Shown here one piece after another: positions 50,063-59,872 of a stretch of 64,000 nucleotides of DNA. The stretch spans positions 682,001-746,000 of the forward strand of contig NZ_CP041659.1 of NCBI RefSeq assembly GCF_007998985.1. Direction: 5' to 3'. Source of the stretch: Sphingomonas xanthus (GTDB lineage: Bacteria; Pseudomonadota; Alphaproteobacteria; Sphingomonadales; Sphingomonadaceae). A program made the translations under genes and the position numbers. Below the pieces are notes generated by a model. It had not been told where the DNA came from. It saw only the letters and a program-made list of their open reading frames with translations, and did not search any database. Within the stretch, counting starts at the first letter, position 1; the number at the start of each line of letters is the position of its first letter.

Positions 50063-50454
50063 GGCAGCGGCCGCTCCACCGGTGGGCGGGGATCATCGTC
50101 GGGCGCGGCGGGCGCCTCCAGCGGCAGAGTCGGTTCGATCTCTTCGGGAGGCAGCGAGGTCATCCCTTGCCCAGTCCCTTCGGCGCTGCCGGTCGCTGGG
50201 TCCGGATAATGCCCGTCGGCCGGATATTGGGCGAGAATCCGCTGGTTTTCCTCGCGCCATTTCTTCTCCATTTCCTCAAGCTCGGCTTCGCGGATCACCG
50301 TTTCGATCCCGGCCGTGAAATGTCGGGCATAACCGCGCACCCGGCCGATCCAGCGCCCGATCGACATCATCACCCGAGGCAACTCCTTGGGGCCGATAAA
50401 CAGCAGGGCAATGACTGCCACGATCAGCAGTTCGCTGGTGTCGACGCCGAACAT
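50059..50454 (-). CDS. tatB: twin-arginine translocase subunit TatB
   Basis: A 131-residue protein with an N-terminal membrane helix (SELLIVAVIALLFIGPKELPRV), the TatB-typical Glu after the hinge, an amphipathic helix (residues about 28-70), and a Pro-rich acidic tail. It works with TatC in substrate recognition. It ends with a 4-base overlap with tatC and starts 20 bases after tatA. Confidence 0.94.
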   Translation of the reverse strand: MFGVDTSELLIVAVIALLFIGPKELPRVMMSIGRWIGRVRGYARHFTAGIETVIREAELEEMEKKWREENQRILAQYPADGHYPDPATGSAEGTGQGMTSLPPEEIEPTLPLEAPAAPDDDPRPPVERPLP

Positions 50455-50474
50455 CGGCGGATCTTATCCGAAAA

Positions 50475-50735
50475 TCAGCTGCGCGGCGGCTCGTCGCCCC
50501 GCGTCGCCGGCTCTGCCGGGCGCGCGGTGACGTCGATCGGCTGCTGCGGCGGCTGGTTCTGGGTCGGGATCTGGCGCTGCGAATCCGACGGCTTGTCGTC
50601 GTCGGCCAGGCCATGCTTGAAGCTTTTGATCCCCTTGGCGACATCGCCCATCATCGATGAAAAGCGGTTGCCGCCGAACAGTAACAGGACGATCACCGCG
50701 AAAATCAGGATATGCCAGAGGCTGAAACCGCCCAT
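50475..50735 (-). CDS. tatA: twin-arginine translocase subunit TatA
   Basis: An 86-residue protein: membrane helix [20 protein letters not shown], then the short amphipathic helix [16 protein letters not shown] and a polar Pro/Gln-rich tail. TatA polymerises to form the pore. First of tatABC, 34 bases downstream of scpB. Confidence 0.94.
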   Translation of the reverse strand: MGGFSLWHILIFAVIVLLLFGGNRFSSMMGDVAKGIKSFKHGLADDDKPSDSQRQIPTQNQPPQQPIDVTARPAEPATRGDEPPRS

Positions 50736-50769
50736 GAGGGTACTCCGCTAAGGGGACTTTGTAGCCTAG

Positions 50770-51336
50770 TTAGTCCTCCTCGACCTCATTTTCCAGTTGA
50801 AGCTGGTAGATCGCCTCGTCGAGGGGGTCGAGAAGGCCCGCCGCCCGAAGATCATCGATCCCCGGGAGGTCGCGACGTGACGACAGGCCGAAGTGGGTGA
50901 GGAAGTCGGGGGTGGTAGCATAAAGCAGCGGCCGCCCCGGCGTTTCGCGCCGGCCCGCGGTGCGGACCCAACCCGCCTCCATCAAGACATCGAGCGTGCC
51001 CTTGCTGATCTGCACGCCGCGGATCGCCTCGATCTCCGCCCGGCTGACCGGCTCATGATAGGCAATGATAGCCAGCGTTTCGGTCGCCGCCCGCGACAGG
51101 CGGCGGGGCTCCTCGCGAGTGCGGCGGAGAATATGGGCGAGGTCGGGCGAGGTCTGGAAATGCCAGCGACCGCCGCGTTCGACCAGTTCGACGCCATGAC
51201 CGGCATAGCGCTCTGCAAGCGCGGCGAGCGCCATGGCGACGTCGCCCTCGCCGACATAGGCGGCAATCTCCTCGGCGCCGAGCGGTGTGTCGGAAGCGAA
51301 AAGCGCGGCTTCTACCGACCGGGTAAAATCATCCAT
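50770..51336 (-). CDS. scpB: segregation and condensation protein B
   Basis: A 188-residue protein with two winged-helix domains; family signatures are RAATETLAIIAYHEPVSRAEIE and GRPLLYATTPDFLTHFGL. It forms the bacterial condensin subcomplex with ScpA and Smc. Its ATG overlaps the scpA stop (TGATG). Confidence 0.95.
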   Translation of the reverse strand: MDDFTRSVEAALFASDTPLGAEEIAAYVGEGDVAMALAALAERYAGHGVELVERGGRWHFQTSPDLAHILRRTREEPRRLSRAATETLAIIAYHEPVSRAEIEAIRGVQISKGTLDVLMEAGWVRTAGRRETPGRPLLYATTPDFLTHFGLSSRRDLPGIDDLRAAGLLDPLDEAIYQLQLENEVEED

Positions 51337-52088
51337 CAGGCAGCCCGCCGAACCCTAAGGTCGCCAAACGCCTCTTCCTGTTCAAGCTGGAGCCTGCCCT
51401 GCCGTGCCAGTTCCAGTGCTGCAACGAAGCTGCTGGCCAGCGCCGACTTGCGATATTGCGGGTCGGCAGTCACCGGCAGAAACGCTTCGAGCGTGGTCCA
51501 GTCGAGCGCCTGGCCGATCAGCGCGGCGACCCGCTGGATGGCATCTTCAAGCGTCATCACCGCGCGGTGGGCGACGACATGCATCGCCGGCGCGGTGCGC
51601 GCCTTGACCCGGCCATAGGCGGCGTAAAGATCGAAGGCATTGGCCTGCCATGTCGACTTGCGGACCAGCTTGAGCCCTTCGGGCGCACCGCGGGCGAAGA
51701 CATCGCGACCGATCCGGTCGCGGCCCATCAGCCGGGCCCCGGCGTCGCGCATCGCGTCGAGCTGCTGGAGCCGCATCTGCAGGCGCATCGCCAGCTCTTC
51801 AGGGCTCGGATCGACCGTCGGGTCCTTGGGCAGGAGGAGGCAGCTTTTGAGATAGGCAAGCCAGGCCGCCATCACGAGATAATCGGCAGCAATTTCCAGC
51901 CGCAGCGCCTTCGCTTCCTCCAGATAGGCGAGATACTGTTCGACCAGCGCGAGGATCGAAATTTGCGCCAGGTCGACCTTCTGGGCGCGCGCCAGGTTGA
52001 GCAACAGGTCGAGCGGCCCTTCCCAGCCATCGAGGCTGAGGTTCAGCGCCTCATCGTCCCGCGCCGTGTGAAACAGCTCTTCCACCAT
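51336..52088 (-). CDS. scpA: segregation and condensation protein A
   Basis: A 250-residue kleisin. The N-terminal block WEGPLDLLLNLARAQKVDL and YLVMAAWLAYLKSCLLLP and a C-terminal winged helix (FVAALELARQGRLQLEQEEAFGDL, shortened) bind the Smc head and neck. It lies between nagZ and scpB, the common alphaproteobacterial order. Confidence 0.95.
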   Translation of the reverse strand: MVEELFHTARDDEALNLSLDGWEGPLDLLLNLARAQKVDLAQISILALVEQYLAYLEEAKALRLEIAADYLVMAAWLAYLKSCLLLPKDPTVDPSPEELAMRLQMRLQQLDAMRDAGARLMGRDRIGRDVFARGAPEGLKLVRKSTWQANAFDLYAAYGRVKARTAPAMHVVAHRAVMTLEDAIQRVAALIGQALDWTTLEAFLPVTADPQYRKSALASSFVAALELARQGRLQLEQEEAFGDLRVRRAA

Positions 52089-52135
52089 GATTCGCGACGG
52101 TAGCCGAGCCTATTGCGAACGCAATGCGCGGTGGC

Positions 52136-53143
52136 TCAGACCAGCGCCAACAATGCGTCGCGCTTGGCCACGGCCTCGGCGAAATCCATTTCGTCGTCCG
52201 GAGTGAAGCGCATCGCCATGGCCCGCGCCAGGCGCGCCTCGCCCTCCGGGGTGATGTCGCCGACCGCTCGCGCCACCAGCTGCATATTTTCCATCTTTCC
52301 GTCGCAGTGGAGCGCGACGTCGCAGCCGGCAGAGACGCAGGCCGCGGCGCGGGTGCCATGGTCGCCGCCAAGCGCTTCCATGCCGATGTCATCGCTCATC
52401 AGGAAACCGTCAAAGCCAATCCGCTGTCGGATGATGTCATGGATGATGGTTTTCGATTGCGAAGCGGGGTGGAGGGGATCCCACTGGGTATAAAGCAAGT
52501 GGCTGGTCATCCCCATCGCCGCATCGCGCAGCCGCTCGAACGGCTCCAGGTCGATTGCCAATTCTTCTTCGCTGGCTTCGACCACCGGCAGTTCATGGTG
52601 GCTATCGACCAGCGCCCGGCCATGGCCCGGAATATGTTTGATCACGCCAAGCACGCCCGCCGAGGCGAGCCCATCGAGGATTGCCTTGCCGAGGGAGGCA
52701 ACCTGCATCGGCTCAGACCCCAGCGCCCGGTCGCCGACGATATCGGCCGCGCCCGGCTGGCGGACGTCGAGCATCGGCAGGCAATCGACGTTGACCCCGG
52801 CCTCATGCAGCATCAGCCCGAGCGCGCGGGCGTTAACGCGCGCCGCCTCGATCGCGCTTGAGGGCGCCAGCTGGTAAAGCCGGTCGAAGGCCTCCCCGCT
52901 TGGGAATGCCGGCCATTCGGGCGGCCTCATGCGCGCCACCCGGCCGCCCTCCTGATCGATCAGGATCGGGACGCCGTCATGACCTTCAACGGTGCGAAGA
53001 TCATCGGTAAGCTTTCGCAATTGTTGCCGTGTCTCAATGTTTCGTCGAAACAAAATATAGCCCGCGGGCCTGCAATCGCGGAAAAATGCCGCCTCATCCG
53101 CGCTGAGCTGGGCTCCTGCCAGTCCGTAAATCGCAGCCTGCAT
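52136..53143 (-). CDS. nagZ: beta-N-acetylhexosaminidase NagZ
   Basis: A 335-residue glycoside hydrolase family 3 enzyme that removes GlcNAc from muropeptides during peptidoglycan recycling. Landmarks: LIDQEGGRVARMRPP, GVNVDCLPMLDV, IKHIPGHGRALVDSHHELP (catalytic Asp-His loop), and the nucleophile Asp in MSDDIGMEALGG. Single domain, usual length. Its ATG overlaps the stop of the upstream SPOR gene (TGATG). Confidence 0.96.
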   Translation of the reverse strand: MQAAIYGLAGAQLSADEAAFFRDCRPAGYILFRRNIETRQQLRKLTDDLRTVEGHDGVPILIDQEGGRVARMRPPEWPAFPSGEAFDRLYQLAPSSAIEAARVNARALGLMLHEAGVNVDCLPMLDVRQPGAADIVGDRALGSEPMQVASLGKAILDGLASAGVLGVIKHIPGHGRALVDSHHELPVVEASEEELAIDLEPFERLRDAAMGMTSHLLYTQWDPLHPASQSKTIIHDIIRQRIGFDGFLMSDDIGMEALGGDHGTRAAACVSAGCDVALHCDGKMENMQLVARAVGDITPEGEARLARAMAMRFTPDDEMDFAEAVAKRDALLALV

Positions 53144-53820
53144 CAGTTGACGACCAGACAGTTCTCGCCGCCCGCCCGAAGTGCCGCGCAGGCGGAACGA
53201 ATAGCCTCGGCAGACCCTGTCACCCGAAGCCGATAGAGCGGCTTTCCATTGACGGTCGCCGCAATGACCTGCTTGCGCAGCGCGGCAACTTCCGGGAAGC
53301 GGCTCGAAAGCAGGGTCCAGGCGGTGTCGGCCTTGACCGTCGAGCCATAGGCGCCGAGCTGAGCGGTCGGACCGCCTGCCGCCGGCTCCTCCGCCGGTTT
53401 CGGCGTGGGGGCCGGCTCGGGCCTCGCGGGCTTCAGCGGCGCGGCTGCGGCGGCTTGCGGCGGATCGACCGGCTCCATTTCCTTGGGCAGCTTGCGGATG
53501 TCGAGAGCGGCGTCGGGATCCTCGCCCGCGCTCGTCGAATAGGCGGTTTCGCTATCGCCGGTGACGTCGAGCCCGCCGGGGTCGGTCGGTTTGACCTTGT
53601 AAGGGCCGGGTTGGGCGCGGATCAGTTCGGGCGCGCCGCCAATAGCGGGATCCTGGCGCCCAACCCAGAACATCGTTCCCGCCACCACCGCGGCGGCGAT
53701 CACCACCAGCACCAGCGCGACGAGCATCTTGCGCGCCGAGATCGCACGTGGCCCCTCGTCGCTCTCGACCGCTTCCAGCCACGGCAGCGCCTGGTCGTCA
53801 TAAGCCCGAGCGTCGGTCAT
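53143..53820 (-). CDS. SPOR-domain membrane protein (second of two)
   Basis: A 225-residue bitopic protein: cytoplasmic N-terminus with LPWLEAVESDEG, one membrane segment at residues about 32-53, a Pro/Ala-rich periplasmic linker, and a C-terminal SPOR domain (AQLGAYGSTVKADTAWTLL to LYRLRVTGSAEAIRSAC). SPOR domains bind denuded glycan strands at the division septum. Its position before nagZ fits a role in septal peptidoglycan turnover. It shares the LPWLE motif with its upstream neighbour, suggesting duplication. Confidence 0.85.
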   Translation of the reverse strand: MTDARAYDDQALPWLEAVESDEGPRAISARKMLVALVLVVIAAAVVAGTMFWVGRQDPAIGGAPELIRAQPGPYKVKPTDPGGLDVTGDSETAYSTSAGEDPDAALDIRKLPKEMEPVDPPQAAAAAPLKPARPEPAPTPKPAEEPAAGGPTAQLGAYGSTVKADTAWTLLSSRFPEVAALRKQVIAATVNGKPLYRLRVTGSAEAIRSACAALRAGGENCLVVN

Positions 53821-53831
53821 CCTGCATCCCT

Positions 53832-53861
53832 CATGTCACGCATGCCACGCATGCCACGCAT
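53832..53861. repeat. 9-base tandem repeat ahead of a SPOR gene
   Basis: Three consecutive copies of CATGCCACG (the first reading CATGTCACG) plus a partial fourth lie in the 95-base gap between the two SPOR genes, ending 12 bases before the start codon of the downstream one. Copy number could vary by slippage and change the leader of that gene. Confidence 0.8.
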
Positions 53862-53915
53862 AGTAAGGCGCCCCGCCGCAGTTGCGAGAGGGCTTGTCGA
53901 AAATTTTGCCTGTCG

Positions 53916-54650
53916 TCAGGCCACAGTGCAGGCGCGGCCGATCGACTTCAGATTGCTGCATAGCTGGCGGGCGTGCTGCCTTGACGGCGTACCCAGCTGG
54001 AGTCGGTAGAAGCGTTTCTGTCCGTAGCGGATCGCCTCGATGCTTTTCGGCATGGTCACCAGATATGTGTAATCACTGATCGCACTACGCCAGGCGGCCT
54101 CGGCCTGACGCGAACTGACGTAAACACCGAGCTGGACCGTCCTGCCGCGCACGACCTGCGCGGCAGGATTGACCACCGGGCGTGGTGGGTCCGGCGGCAG
54201 CGGCAACGCGGCAATCGCCAGCACTGCTTCCGAGGCCATCGAGTCGGACGCCAATGGCAGGTCCGCCTGCTCGGCAGCGACCTGCCGGAAACTATCGCGG
54301 CGGGGTTCGGCCGTGGTCCGGCGACGGCTCGCCGTCGCGGGGGCCTGACGGACCGGCTGGGCCGAGGGTTCGGCGGCGTTTTCGCTGGCAAGGGGCGCGC
54401 CAGCGGAAGGGGCCTCGACGGGAGGCGAAAATGGGGTTGGCGCCGGCAGGGCGACGCTGGCCTCCCGCTCCGTGTCGGCTGCCGGCCATGGCAGATCGCG
54501 GTTCAGCAGCGTGACGACGGCGGTGAGGCCGATCACGCCGATCGCGGCGGACAGTCCCGCCTTGCGGTTCGAAGGTTTCGCCGACGGCGCGCGATAGGGT
54601 TCAAGCCAGGGTAAGCGATCCCGATTTCCAACCACCCCCGCATCGCCCAT
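53916..54650 (-). CDS. SPOR-domain-like membrane protein (first of two)
   Basis: A 244-residue protein: N-terminus with RLPWLEPYRAPS, one membrane segment at residues about 32-49, a long Pro/Ala/Ser-rich linker, and a C-terminal SPOR-like domain (VQLGVYVSSRQAEAAWRSAI to FYRLQLGTPSRQHARQLC). Same layout as the next gene. Its ATG overlaps the argS stop (TGATG). Probably a septal peptidoglycan-binding protein; one SPOR gene between argS and nagZ is normal in alphaproteobacteria, two are not. Confidence 0.8.
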   Translation of the reverse strand: MGDAGVVGNRDRLPWLEPYRAPSAKPSNRKAGLSAAIGVIGLTAVVTLLNRDLPWPAADTEREASVALPAPTPFSPPVEAPSAGAPLASENAAEPSAQPVRQAPATASRRRTTAEPRRDSFRQVAAEQADLPLASDSMASEAVLAIAALPLPPDPPRPVVNPAAQVVRGRTVQLGVYVSSRQAEAAWRSAISDYTYLVTMPKSIEAIRYGQKRFYRLQLGTPSRQHARQLCSNLKSIGRACTVA

Positions 54651-56383
54651 CAGCGCATCTCCTCGGCGGCCTCCACGCCCATCAGCCCCAGGCCGTTGCG
54701 GATAATCTGCCCGATGCCGCGCGCCAGTTCCAGCCTTGCTCTCGACAGATCAGGTTGATTCTCAAGTAAAAAGCGCCGCGATGTGTCGTCATTGCCACGG
54801 TTCCACAGTGCATGGAGCGCGGCTGCGAGGTCGTAAAGGTAAAAGGCGACCCGATGCGGTTCATGCGCAAGCGCCGCGCCCTCGACGACGCGGGGATATT
54901 GGGCGGCCAGCTTGACCAGCCCAAGCTCCTCGGCGTCGAGCAGGCCAAGATCGGCAGGCGCGTCGAGCGAAATCCCCGCCTCGCCTGCCTTGCGCTGCAG
55001 CGAGCAGATCCGCGCATGGGCATATTGGACGTAGAAAACCGGGTTGTCCTTCGACGCTTCGACCACCTTGGCAAAGTCGAAGTCGAGCATCGTGTCAGCC
55101 CGCTTGGTCAACATCATGAACCGGACAACGTCCTTGCCGACTTCGCGAACGACATCGGCGAGGGTTACGAAATTGCCAGCCCGCTTGGACATTTTGATCG
55201 GCTCGCCAGCACGGAACAGGCGGACCATCTGGACCAGCTTGACATCGAGGTCGACGCGCCCGTCGGTCAACGCCTTGACCGCGGCCTGGACCCGCTTGAC
55301 CGTTCCGGCATGGTCGGCACCCCAGATGTTGACCAGATGATCGGCCTCTTCTGCCTTCTGCAGGTGATAGGCCGCATCCGCGCCGAAATAGGTCCAGCTG
55401 CCGTCGGACTTCTTCATCGGCCGGTCCTGGTCGTCGCCGAACTGGCTCGACTTGAACAGGGTCAGCGACGTCGCTTCCCATTCGTCATGGGGATCGAGGC
55501 TCTTGGGACGCTCAAGCTCGCCTTCATAGACAAGGTCCTTGGCGCGAAGATTGGCCATCGCTTCGTCGACCTTGCCCGAGGCCTGCAGCTCCGCTTCGGA
55601 GGCGAAGATATCGTGGTGGATGTCGAGCAAAGCGAGGTCGTGCCGGATCAACTTGATCATCTCGGCGACGGTCTTCTGCTTGAACAGCGCCAGCCATTCG
55701 GTTTCGGGCTGGCCGGCGAAGCGGTCGCCGAACTCCGCCGCTAGCGCGGCCCCGACAGGAACCAGATAATCGCCCGGATAGAATCCTTCGGGAATTTCGC
55801 CAATGTCCTCGCCCAGCGCTTCGCGATAGCGAAGATGCGCCGACCGGGCGAGCGTATCGACTTGGCTGCCAGCGTCGTTGACATAATACTCCTTGGTGAC
55901 GCGGAAGCCAGCCGCCTCGAGTAGGCGGGCAAGCGCATCGCCGACCACCGCGCCGCGGCAATGGCCCATGTGCATCGGTCCGGTCGGGTTGGCCGATACA
56001 TATTCAACATTGACCCGCTCATCATTCCCGACGCTCGACAGTCCGTAGCGCTCGCCGTCGCCAAGCATGGTTACCAGCTCGTCGCGCCAGGCCTGTTCGG
56101 TCAGCCGGATGTTGATGAATCCCGGTCCGGCCACTTCGACGCTGGTGACGTCGGGCAGCGCCTGCAGTGCAGGCAAGAGGATGGCGGCCAGTGCGCGCGG
56201 ATTGGTTCCGGCGCCCTTGGCCAGCACCATTGCCGCGTTGGTCGCCAGGTCGCCATGCGACGGATCGCGCGGCGGCTCGACCGCGACTGCATGGCGGGCA
56301 AGGCCGGCCGGGATCGAACCGGCCTGCTCCAGTTGGTCGAGAATGCCGTCAAGCAGCGCGGAATAGCGGGCGTAGAGAGACAA
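54650..56383 (-). CDS. argS: arginyl-tRNA synthetase
   Basis: A 577-residue class I synthetase with the HIGH-type motif [18 protein letters not shown], the KMSK loop in [12 protein letters not shown], the N-terminal additive domain, and the DALR anticodon domain at the C-terminus. The start is TTG at 56383: an in-frame stop lies three codons upstream, and the family N-terminus begins right there. The ribosome binding site is weak, so expression from TTG may be limited. Confidence 0.95.
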   Translation of the reverse strand: MSLYARYSALLDGILDQLEQAGSIPAGLARHAVAVEPPRDPSHGDLATNAAMVLAKGAGTNPRALAAILLPALQALPDVTSVEVAGPGFINIRLTEQAWRDELVTMLGDGERYGLSSVGNDERVNVEYVSANPTGPMHMGHCRGAVVGDALARLLEAAGFRVTKEYYVNDAGSQVDTLARSAHLRYREALGEDIGEIPEGFYPGDYLVPVGAALAAEFGDRFAGQPETEWLALFKQKTVAEMIKLIRHDLALLDIHHDIFASEAELQASGKVDEAMANLRAKDLVYEGELERPKSLDPHDEWEATSLTLFKSSQFGDDQDRPMKKSDGSWTYFGADAAYHLQKAEEADHLVNIWGADHAGTVKRVQAAVKALTDGRVDLDVKLVQMVRLFRAGEPIKMSKRAGNFVTLADVVREVGKDVVRFMMLTKRADTMLDFDFAKVVEASKDNPVFYVQYAHARICSLQRKAGEAGISLDAPADLGLLDAEELGLVKLAAQYPRVVEGAALAHEPHRVAFYLYDLAAALHALWNRGNDDTSRRFLLENQPDLSRARLELARGIGQIIRNGLGLMGVEAAEEMR

Positions 56384-56464
56384 TGGGCGTCACCGATCTT
56401 GAGGAGTCGGCGCGCTCTAGCGGTTCAAGCCCGTTTCGTCACCTTTGGGAATGCGGCGATTCGT

Positions 56465-56983
56465 CTAGTTGCCGGCACCCGAACTGGCCGGAGCGTAGAC
56501 AATTCGCCACTCGGTCTTCTCCCCGGCGGCCACGGCGACCATCCGGGCCCGGACTGGCGAGGAACGGCGGTTCGGCCGGCCGAAGGCGAAATGGCTGTGG
56601 TCGCCTTCATCGAGCGATTCCGCCAGCGAATAGCCCGCGCCGCGAAAGGCGGCGGCGATCTGCGAATGGCTGACGCCCGGCCGGCGCGCGATGTCGATCG
56701 CGCGATTACTGAGATGATAGCTGTTGGCGACGCCGCCGACGCGGCGGTTATGCGCTGGGCTGCGGTAGGTACTGGTCACCTGGCCCCAGCGAGCGCCGAT
56801 CTGCTTGATGTCGCCCATGTCGACCAGCTTGCCCGCCGACGAACTGCCCATCGCCCAGGTGCCCGCAGGCAAGGGTTCCGAGTTTCGCGGCAACTTGCCT
56901 ACTTCGCGAATGCCCCAATTGGTGTCGGCGGTCGCGGCCGTCCCCGACGCCAGGAGAATGATTGCGCAAACGGTCCTTAACAT
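56465..56983 (-). CDS. exported M15-family D-Ala-D-Ala peptidase
   Basis: A 172-residue protein with a signal peptide (residues 1-19). The M15A zinc pattern is complete: STYRSPAHNRRVGG, SYHLSNRAIDIA (His and Asp ligands) and EGDHSHFAF (catalytic acid and third ligand). It should trim peptidoglycan stem peptides in the periplasm. It is inserted between dgt and argS, which are adjacent in many relatives. The 169-base gap behind it contains GACTC, GAATC and a TTATAG that may be its promoter, none clear enough to call. Confidence 0.87.
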   Translation of the reverse strand: MLRTVCAIILLASGTAATADTNWGIREVGKLPRNSEPLPAGTWAMGSSSAGKLVDMGDIKQIGARWGQVTSTYRSPAHNRRVGGVANSYHLSNRAIDIARRPGVSHSQIAAAFRGAGYSLAESLDEGDHSHFAFGRPNRRSSPVRARMVAVAAGEKTEWRIVYAPASSGAGN

Positions 56984-57152
56984 CGATTGCCCCCTCTGGC
57001 TCTCGACTCCTCTATAACAGAAAATTAACGAGGGTTAGGAGGGGAATCGGACAAAGTGACGCTTCGCTGCGTTGGCCCGATGTCGGCATCGCCCCACGAA
57101 ATCCGCGATTTTCCTTGTAGATCAGCGTGTTGGCCGCTTACCGGGCCGAATA

Positions 57153-58313
57153 TCAGAAACGGTCCGGAAGACAGACCGGTCCGATCAATTCCTCGTGCCT
57201 CGCGATCGCAAATCGGTCGGTCATGCCGGCGAGATAGTCGCCGATCGCCCGAAGCCGTGCCTGCTCGCCCGCGCCGCGCGTCCAGCCGTCGGGAAGCGCT
57301 TCGCGATGGTCCCGGTAATAGGCTGCAAGCGCGGCGACGATCCGCTGCGCTTCAAGGCGGATCGGCCGAAGGGCTCCGCTATCGTAGAGGTTGGCGTACA
57401 GGTGGCGTTTCAGCTGGCGCTCTTCGGCCTGGAGCGCGGGGGAGAAACCGGCCAGTTGCCGGCCCACCGAACGCACTTCGTCGAGCGACGCCACGCCCGA
57501 ATCGAGGATCCGGCGCCGGGTTTCTTCAAGCACGTCGCCAACCATCGTGCCGATGCCATCGCGCACCAGCGCCTTCAGCTTCCTTTCGCGGGAAAGTCCG
57601 GGATGCCGCTGCTCGATCGCCGCCCAATGGCGCTGGACGAAGGGCAGTTCGAGCAAGGCGTCGAGGTCGAGGATGCCCGAGCGAAGTCCGTCGTCGATGT
57701 CGTGATTGTCATAGGCAATATCATCGGCAATCGCGGCGACCTGGGCTTCCAGGCTAGGCCAGCTTTGCAGGTCGAGGGCAAAGGCGGCATCGGCTTCGGC
57801 CATCGCCCATTTGGGCGCCGCGACCGGGCCATTATGCTTGGCCAGGCCTTCGAGCGTTTCCCAGCACAGGTTGAGCCCGTCGAAGCCCGGATAGGGGTTT
57901 TCCAGCGCGGTCAGGATCCTAAGCGTATGGCCATTATGGTCGAACCCGCCGGCATCGGACAGAGTCCGGTCGAGCGCATCCTCCCCGCCATGCCCGAAGG
58001 GCGGATGACCAAGGTCATGGGCAAGGCACAATGCCTCGGTCAGATCTTCATTTAGGCCGAGAGCGCGAGCCATGGTCCGGCCGATCTGGGCGACCTCGAT
58101 TGAGTGAGTCAGGCGCACGCGGAAATGGTCCCCGTCGGGGGCGACGAACACCTGGGTCTTGTGGCGCAGCCGGCGGAAGGCGACACTGTGGACAATCCGG
58201 TCGCGATCGCGCTGGAACGCATTTCGCGGACCGCGCGGACCGCGATCGTCTTCGCTGAAGGCCCGGCCGCGCGACGTCTCGGGATGCGCGGCCAACGCCT
58301 TGGGAAGTGTCAT
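57153..58313 (-). CDS. dgt: dGTP triphosphohydrolase-like protein
   Basis: A 386-residue HD-domain phosphohydrolase. The metal-binding HD motif is in CLAHDLGHPPFGHGGE with the preceding FRRLRHKTQVF, RLTHSIEVAQIGR and the later IADDIAYDNHDIDDGL. It hydrolyses dNTPs to nucleoside and triphosphate, helping balance pools. Its ATG overlaps the stop of the upstream TPR/SPOR gene (TGATG), and M15 peptidase, argS and the SPOR genes follow. Confidence 0.93.
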   Translation of the reverse strand: MTLPKALAAHPETSRGRAFSEDDRGPRGPRNAFQRDRDRIVHSVAFRRLRHKTQVFVAPDGDHFRVRLTHSIEVAQIGRTMARALGLNEDLTEALCLAHDLGHPPFGHGGEDALDRTLSDAGGFDHNGHTLRILTALENPYPGFDGLNLCWETLEGLAKHNGPVAAPKWAMAEADAAFALDLQSWPSLEAQVAAIADDIAYDNHDIDDGLRSGILDLDALLELPFVQRHWAAIEQRHPGLSRERKLKALVRDGIGTMVGDVLEETRRRILDSGVASLDEVRSVGRQLAGFSPALQAEERQLKRHLYANLYDSGALRPIRLEAQRIVAALAAYYRDHREALPDGWTRGAGEQARLRAIGDYLAGMTDRFAIARHEELIGPVCLPDRF

Positions 58314-59872
58314 CAGCTTTTCAATTTCTCAATCTTGATCTGCGTCGGGGTGCGGGTCCAGCTAAAGCCATCGACGCCTTCCTTGGCAAGACGATTCACA
58401 AAGGCCTGGCTGTCGGACTTGTTGTCGAATGGACCGACCAGCAAGCGGAAATATTCCTTGCCCTCGGTGACATATCCACTGCGCGACTTCAGCAGCGACC
58501 CGGCCTTGGCCGACAATTTCCGATATTCGTTGGACATGCGGTCCTGGTTGGATCCCCCAGCAAGCTGGACCCAATAGGTGCCCTTGACCCCAAGCCTGGC
58601 AGCCTCCTCCCGCTCCTTCTTCTCGGCAGCGAGCTTGGCGTCGCGTTCCTTCTTTTCTGCGGCCTTTTTGTCCGCTGCAATCTTGGCCGCTCGAACGGCA
58701 GCCGCATCGGGCTTCGATTTTTCGACCTTGGGCTTAGGGGGCGGCGGCGCTTCAACCTTGGGTTCGGGCGCGGGCGGCGGAGGAGGCGAGGCCTCGGCGA
58801 TCGTCGCCAGCACCTTGTCGATCCCGACGAGATTGCTGGACTCGCCGGTCACTTCGCCGGTCTGGACGATCGGTTCGGGCGGGTCGTTCTGCGCCAATCT
58901 GGGTTCCGTCGACGCGGCGCGGTTCGCCGACGGCAGGCTAAAAGACGGGGATGCGCCGGACGTCGATGACGGTAGCGAGAATGACGGCGAGGGGGAGGCC
59001 GCAACCGGCTCGCGGGTTGCAACGCGAACGGGTGCCGCCACCGGCGCAGGCGGCGGCGATGCAGCCCTTGCGGTGCCGACGGCCGGCGCAGCCGGAGTTG
59101 TGACATTGGCTGCAACCCTGGCTGCAGCGTTTTCGGGGAAGATGCCGAGGTGGACGGCCGCCGCCTTCTCCCCGATGCTAAGGGCAGGCAGGAAGCGGAA
59201 GAAGGGCGCGAACTGGGCCGAACCGCCGGGCATGACGGCCTCGATCGCCTGAGCCGCGCCCGCCTGGTCGCCCAACAGCGCCAATACGAATGCCCTGGTC
59301 CTTTGCGCCGCCGGATCACGGCGATTGAGGAGGGGTTGCAGTGCGTCGAGCGCGCCCTTGCGATCGCGCGCGATGGCAAGGCTGAGGGCCAACCGGCGGC
59401 GAGCTTCGTCGGAGCCCAGCGAATTGATCGCCAGCCGATAGTCCGACTGGGCGCCGCCAAGGTCGCCATTGAGGTCGCGTGCGAGGCCCCGGTCGAGCGC
59501 GAGGGTCAGCGGCTGCGCCCCCAGGCGGGTCGCCTGGTTGAAATAGAAGATGGCGCCGTCGGCATCGCCCATCTGGGCCATCGCCGCGCCCAGGCCAGCT
59601 TTGGCCGCCGGGGCGTTGGGATTGACCTCTTCGGCGCGGCCGTAAAAGCCCGCCGCGGCCTGTACGTCACCAAGGTCCAGCGCGGCGCGACCGGCGCCGA
59701 CCAACGCGTTGAAATCGCGCGGACTGGTCGCCAGCACCCGGATATGGCGTGACAAGGCGGACGCTGGAGATTCAGGCGCTGCAGCAATCGCCGGAGGGGC
59801 CGCCGCGACCGACAATGCCACGGCCAAGGGCACTGCCCAGCGGCGTGCACGCTTATGTCCTTGTTTCAGCAT
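58313..59872 (-). CDS. TPR and SPOR domain exported protein
   Basis: A 519-residue exported protein: signal peptide (to about APPAIAA, residue 32), TPR-like repeats (residues about 60-240, for example FNALVGAGRAALDLGDVQAAAGFYGRAEE in shortened form), a long Pro/Ala/Ser linker with a KKAAEKKERDAKLAAEKK charged helix, and a C-terminal SPOR domain (YWVQLAGGSNQDRM to YFRLLVGPFDNKSDSQAFV). Likely a septal envelope protein. GGGAGG sits very close to the ATG at 59872. It lies between ftsZ and dgt, supporting a cell-division role. Confidence 0.85.
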   Translation of the reverse strand: MLKQGHKRARRWAVPLAVALSVAAAPPAIAAAPESPASALSRHIRVLATSPRDFNALVGAGRAALDLGDVQAAAGFYGRAEEVNPNAPAAKAGLGAAMAQMGDADGAIFYFNQATRLGAQPLTLALDRGLARDLNGDLGGAQSDYRLAINSLGSDEARRRLALSLAIARDRKGALDALQPLLNRRDPAAQRTRAFVLALLGDQAGAAQAIEAVMPGGSAQFAPFFRFLPALSIGEKAAAVHLGIFPENAAARVAANVTTPAAPAVGTARAASPPPAPVAAPVRVATREPVAASPSPSFSLPSSTSGASPSFSLPSANRAASTEPRLAQNDPPEPIVQTGEVTGESSNLVGIDKVLATIAEASPPPPPAPEPKVEAPPPPKPKVEKSKPDAAAVRAAKIAADKKAAEKKERDAKLAAEKKEREEAARLGVKGTYWVQLAGGSNQDRMSNEYRKLSAKAGSLLKSRSGYVTEGKEYFRLLVGPFDNKSDSQAFVNRLAKEGVDGFSWTRTPTQIKIEKLKS

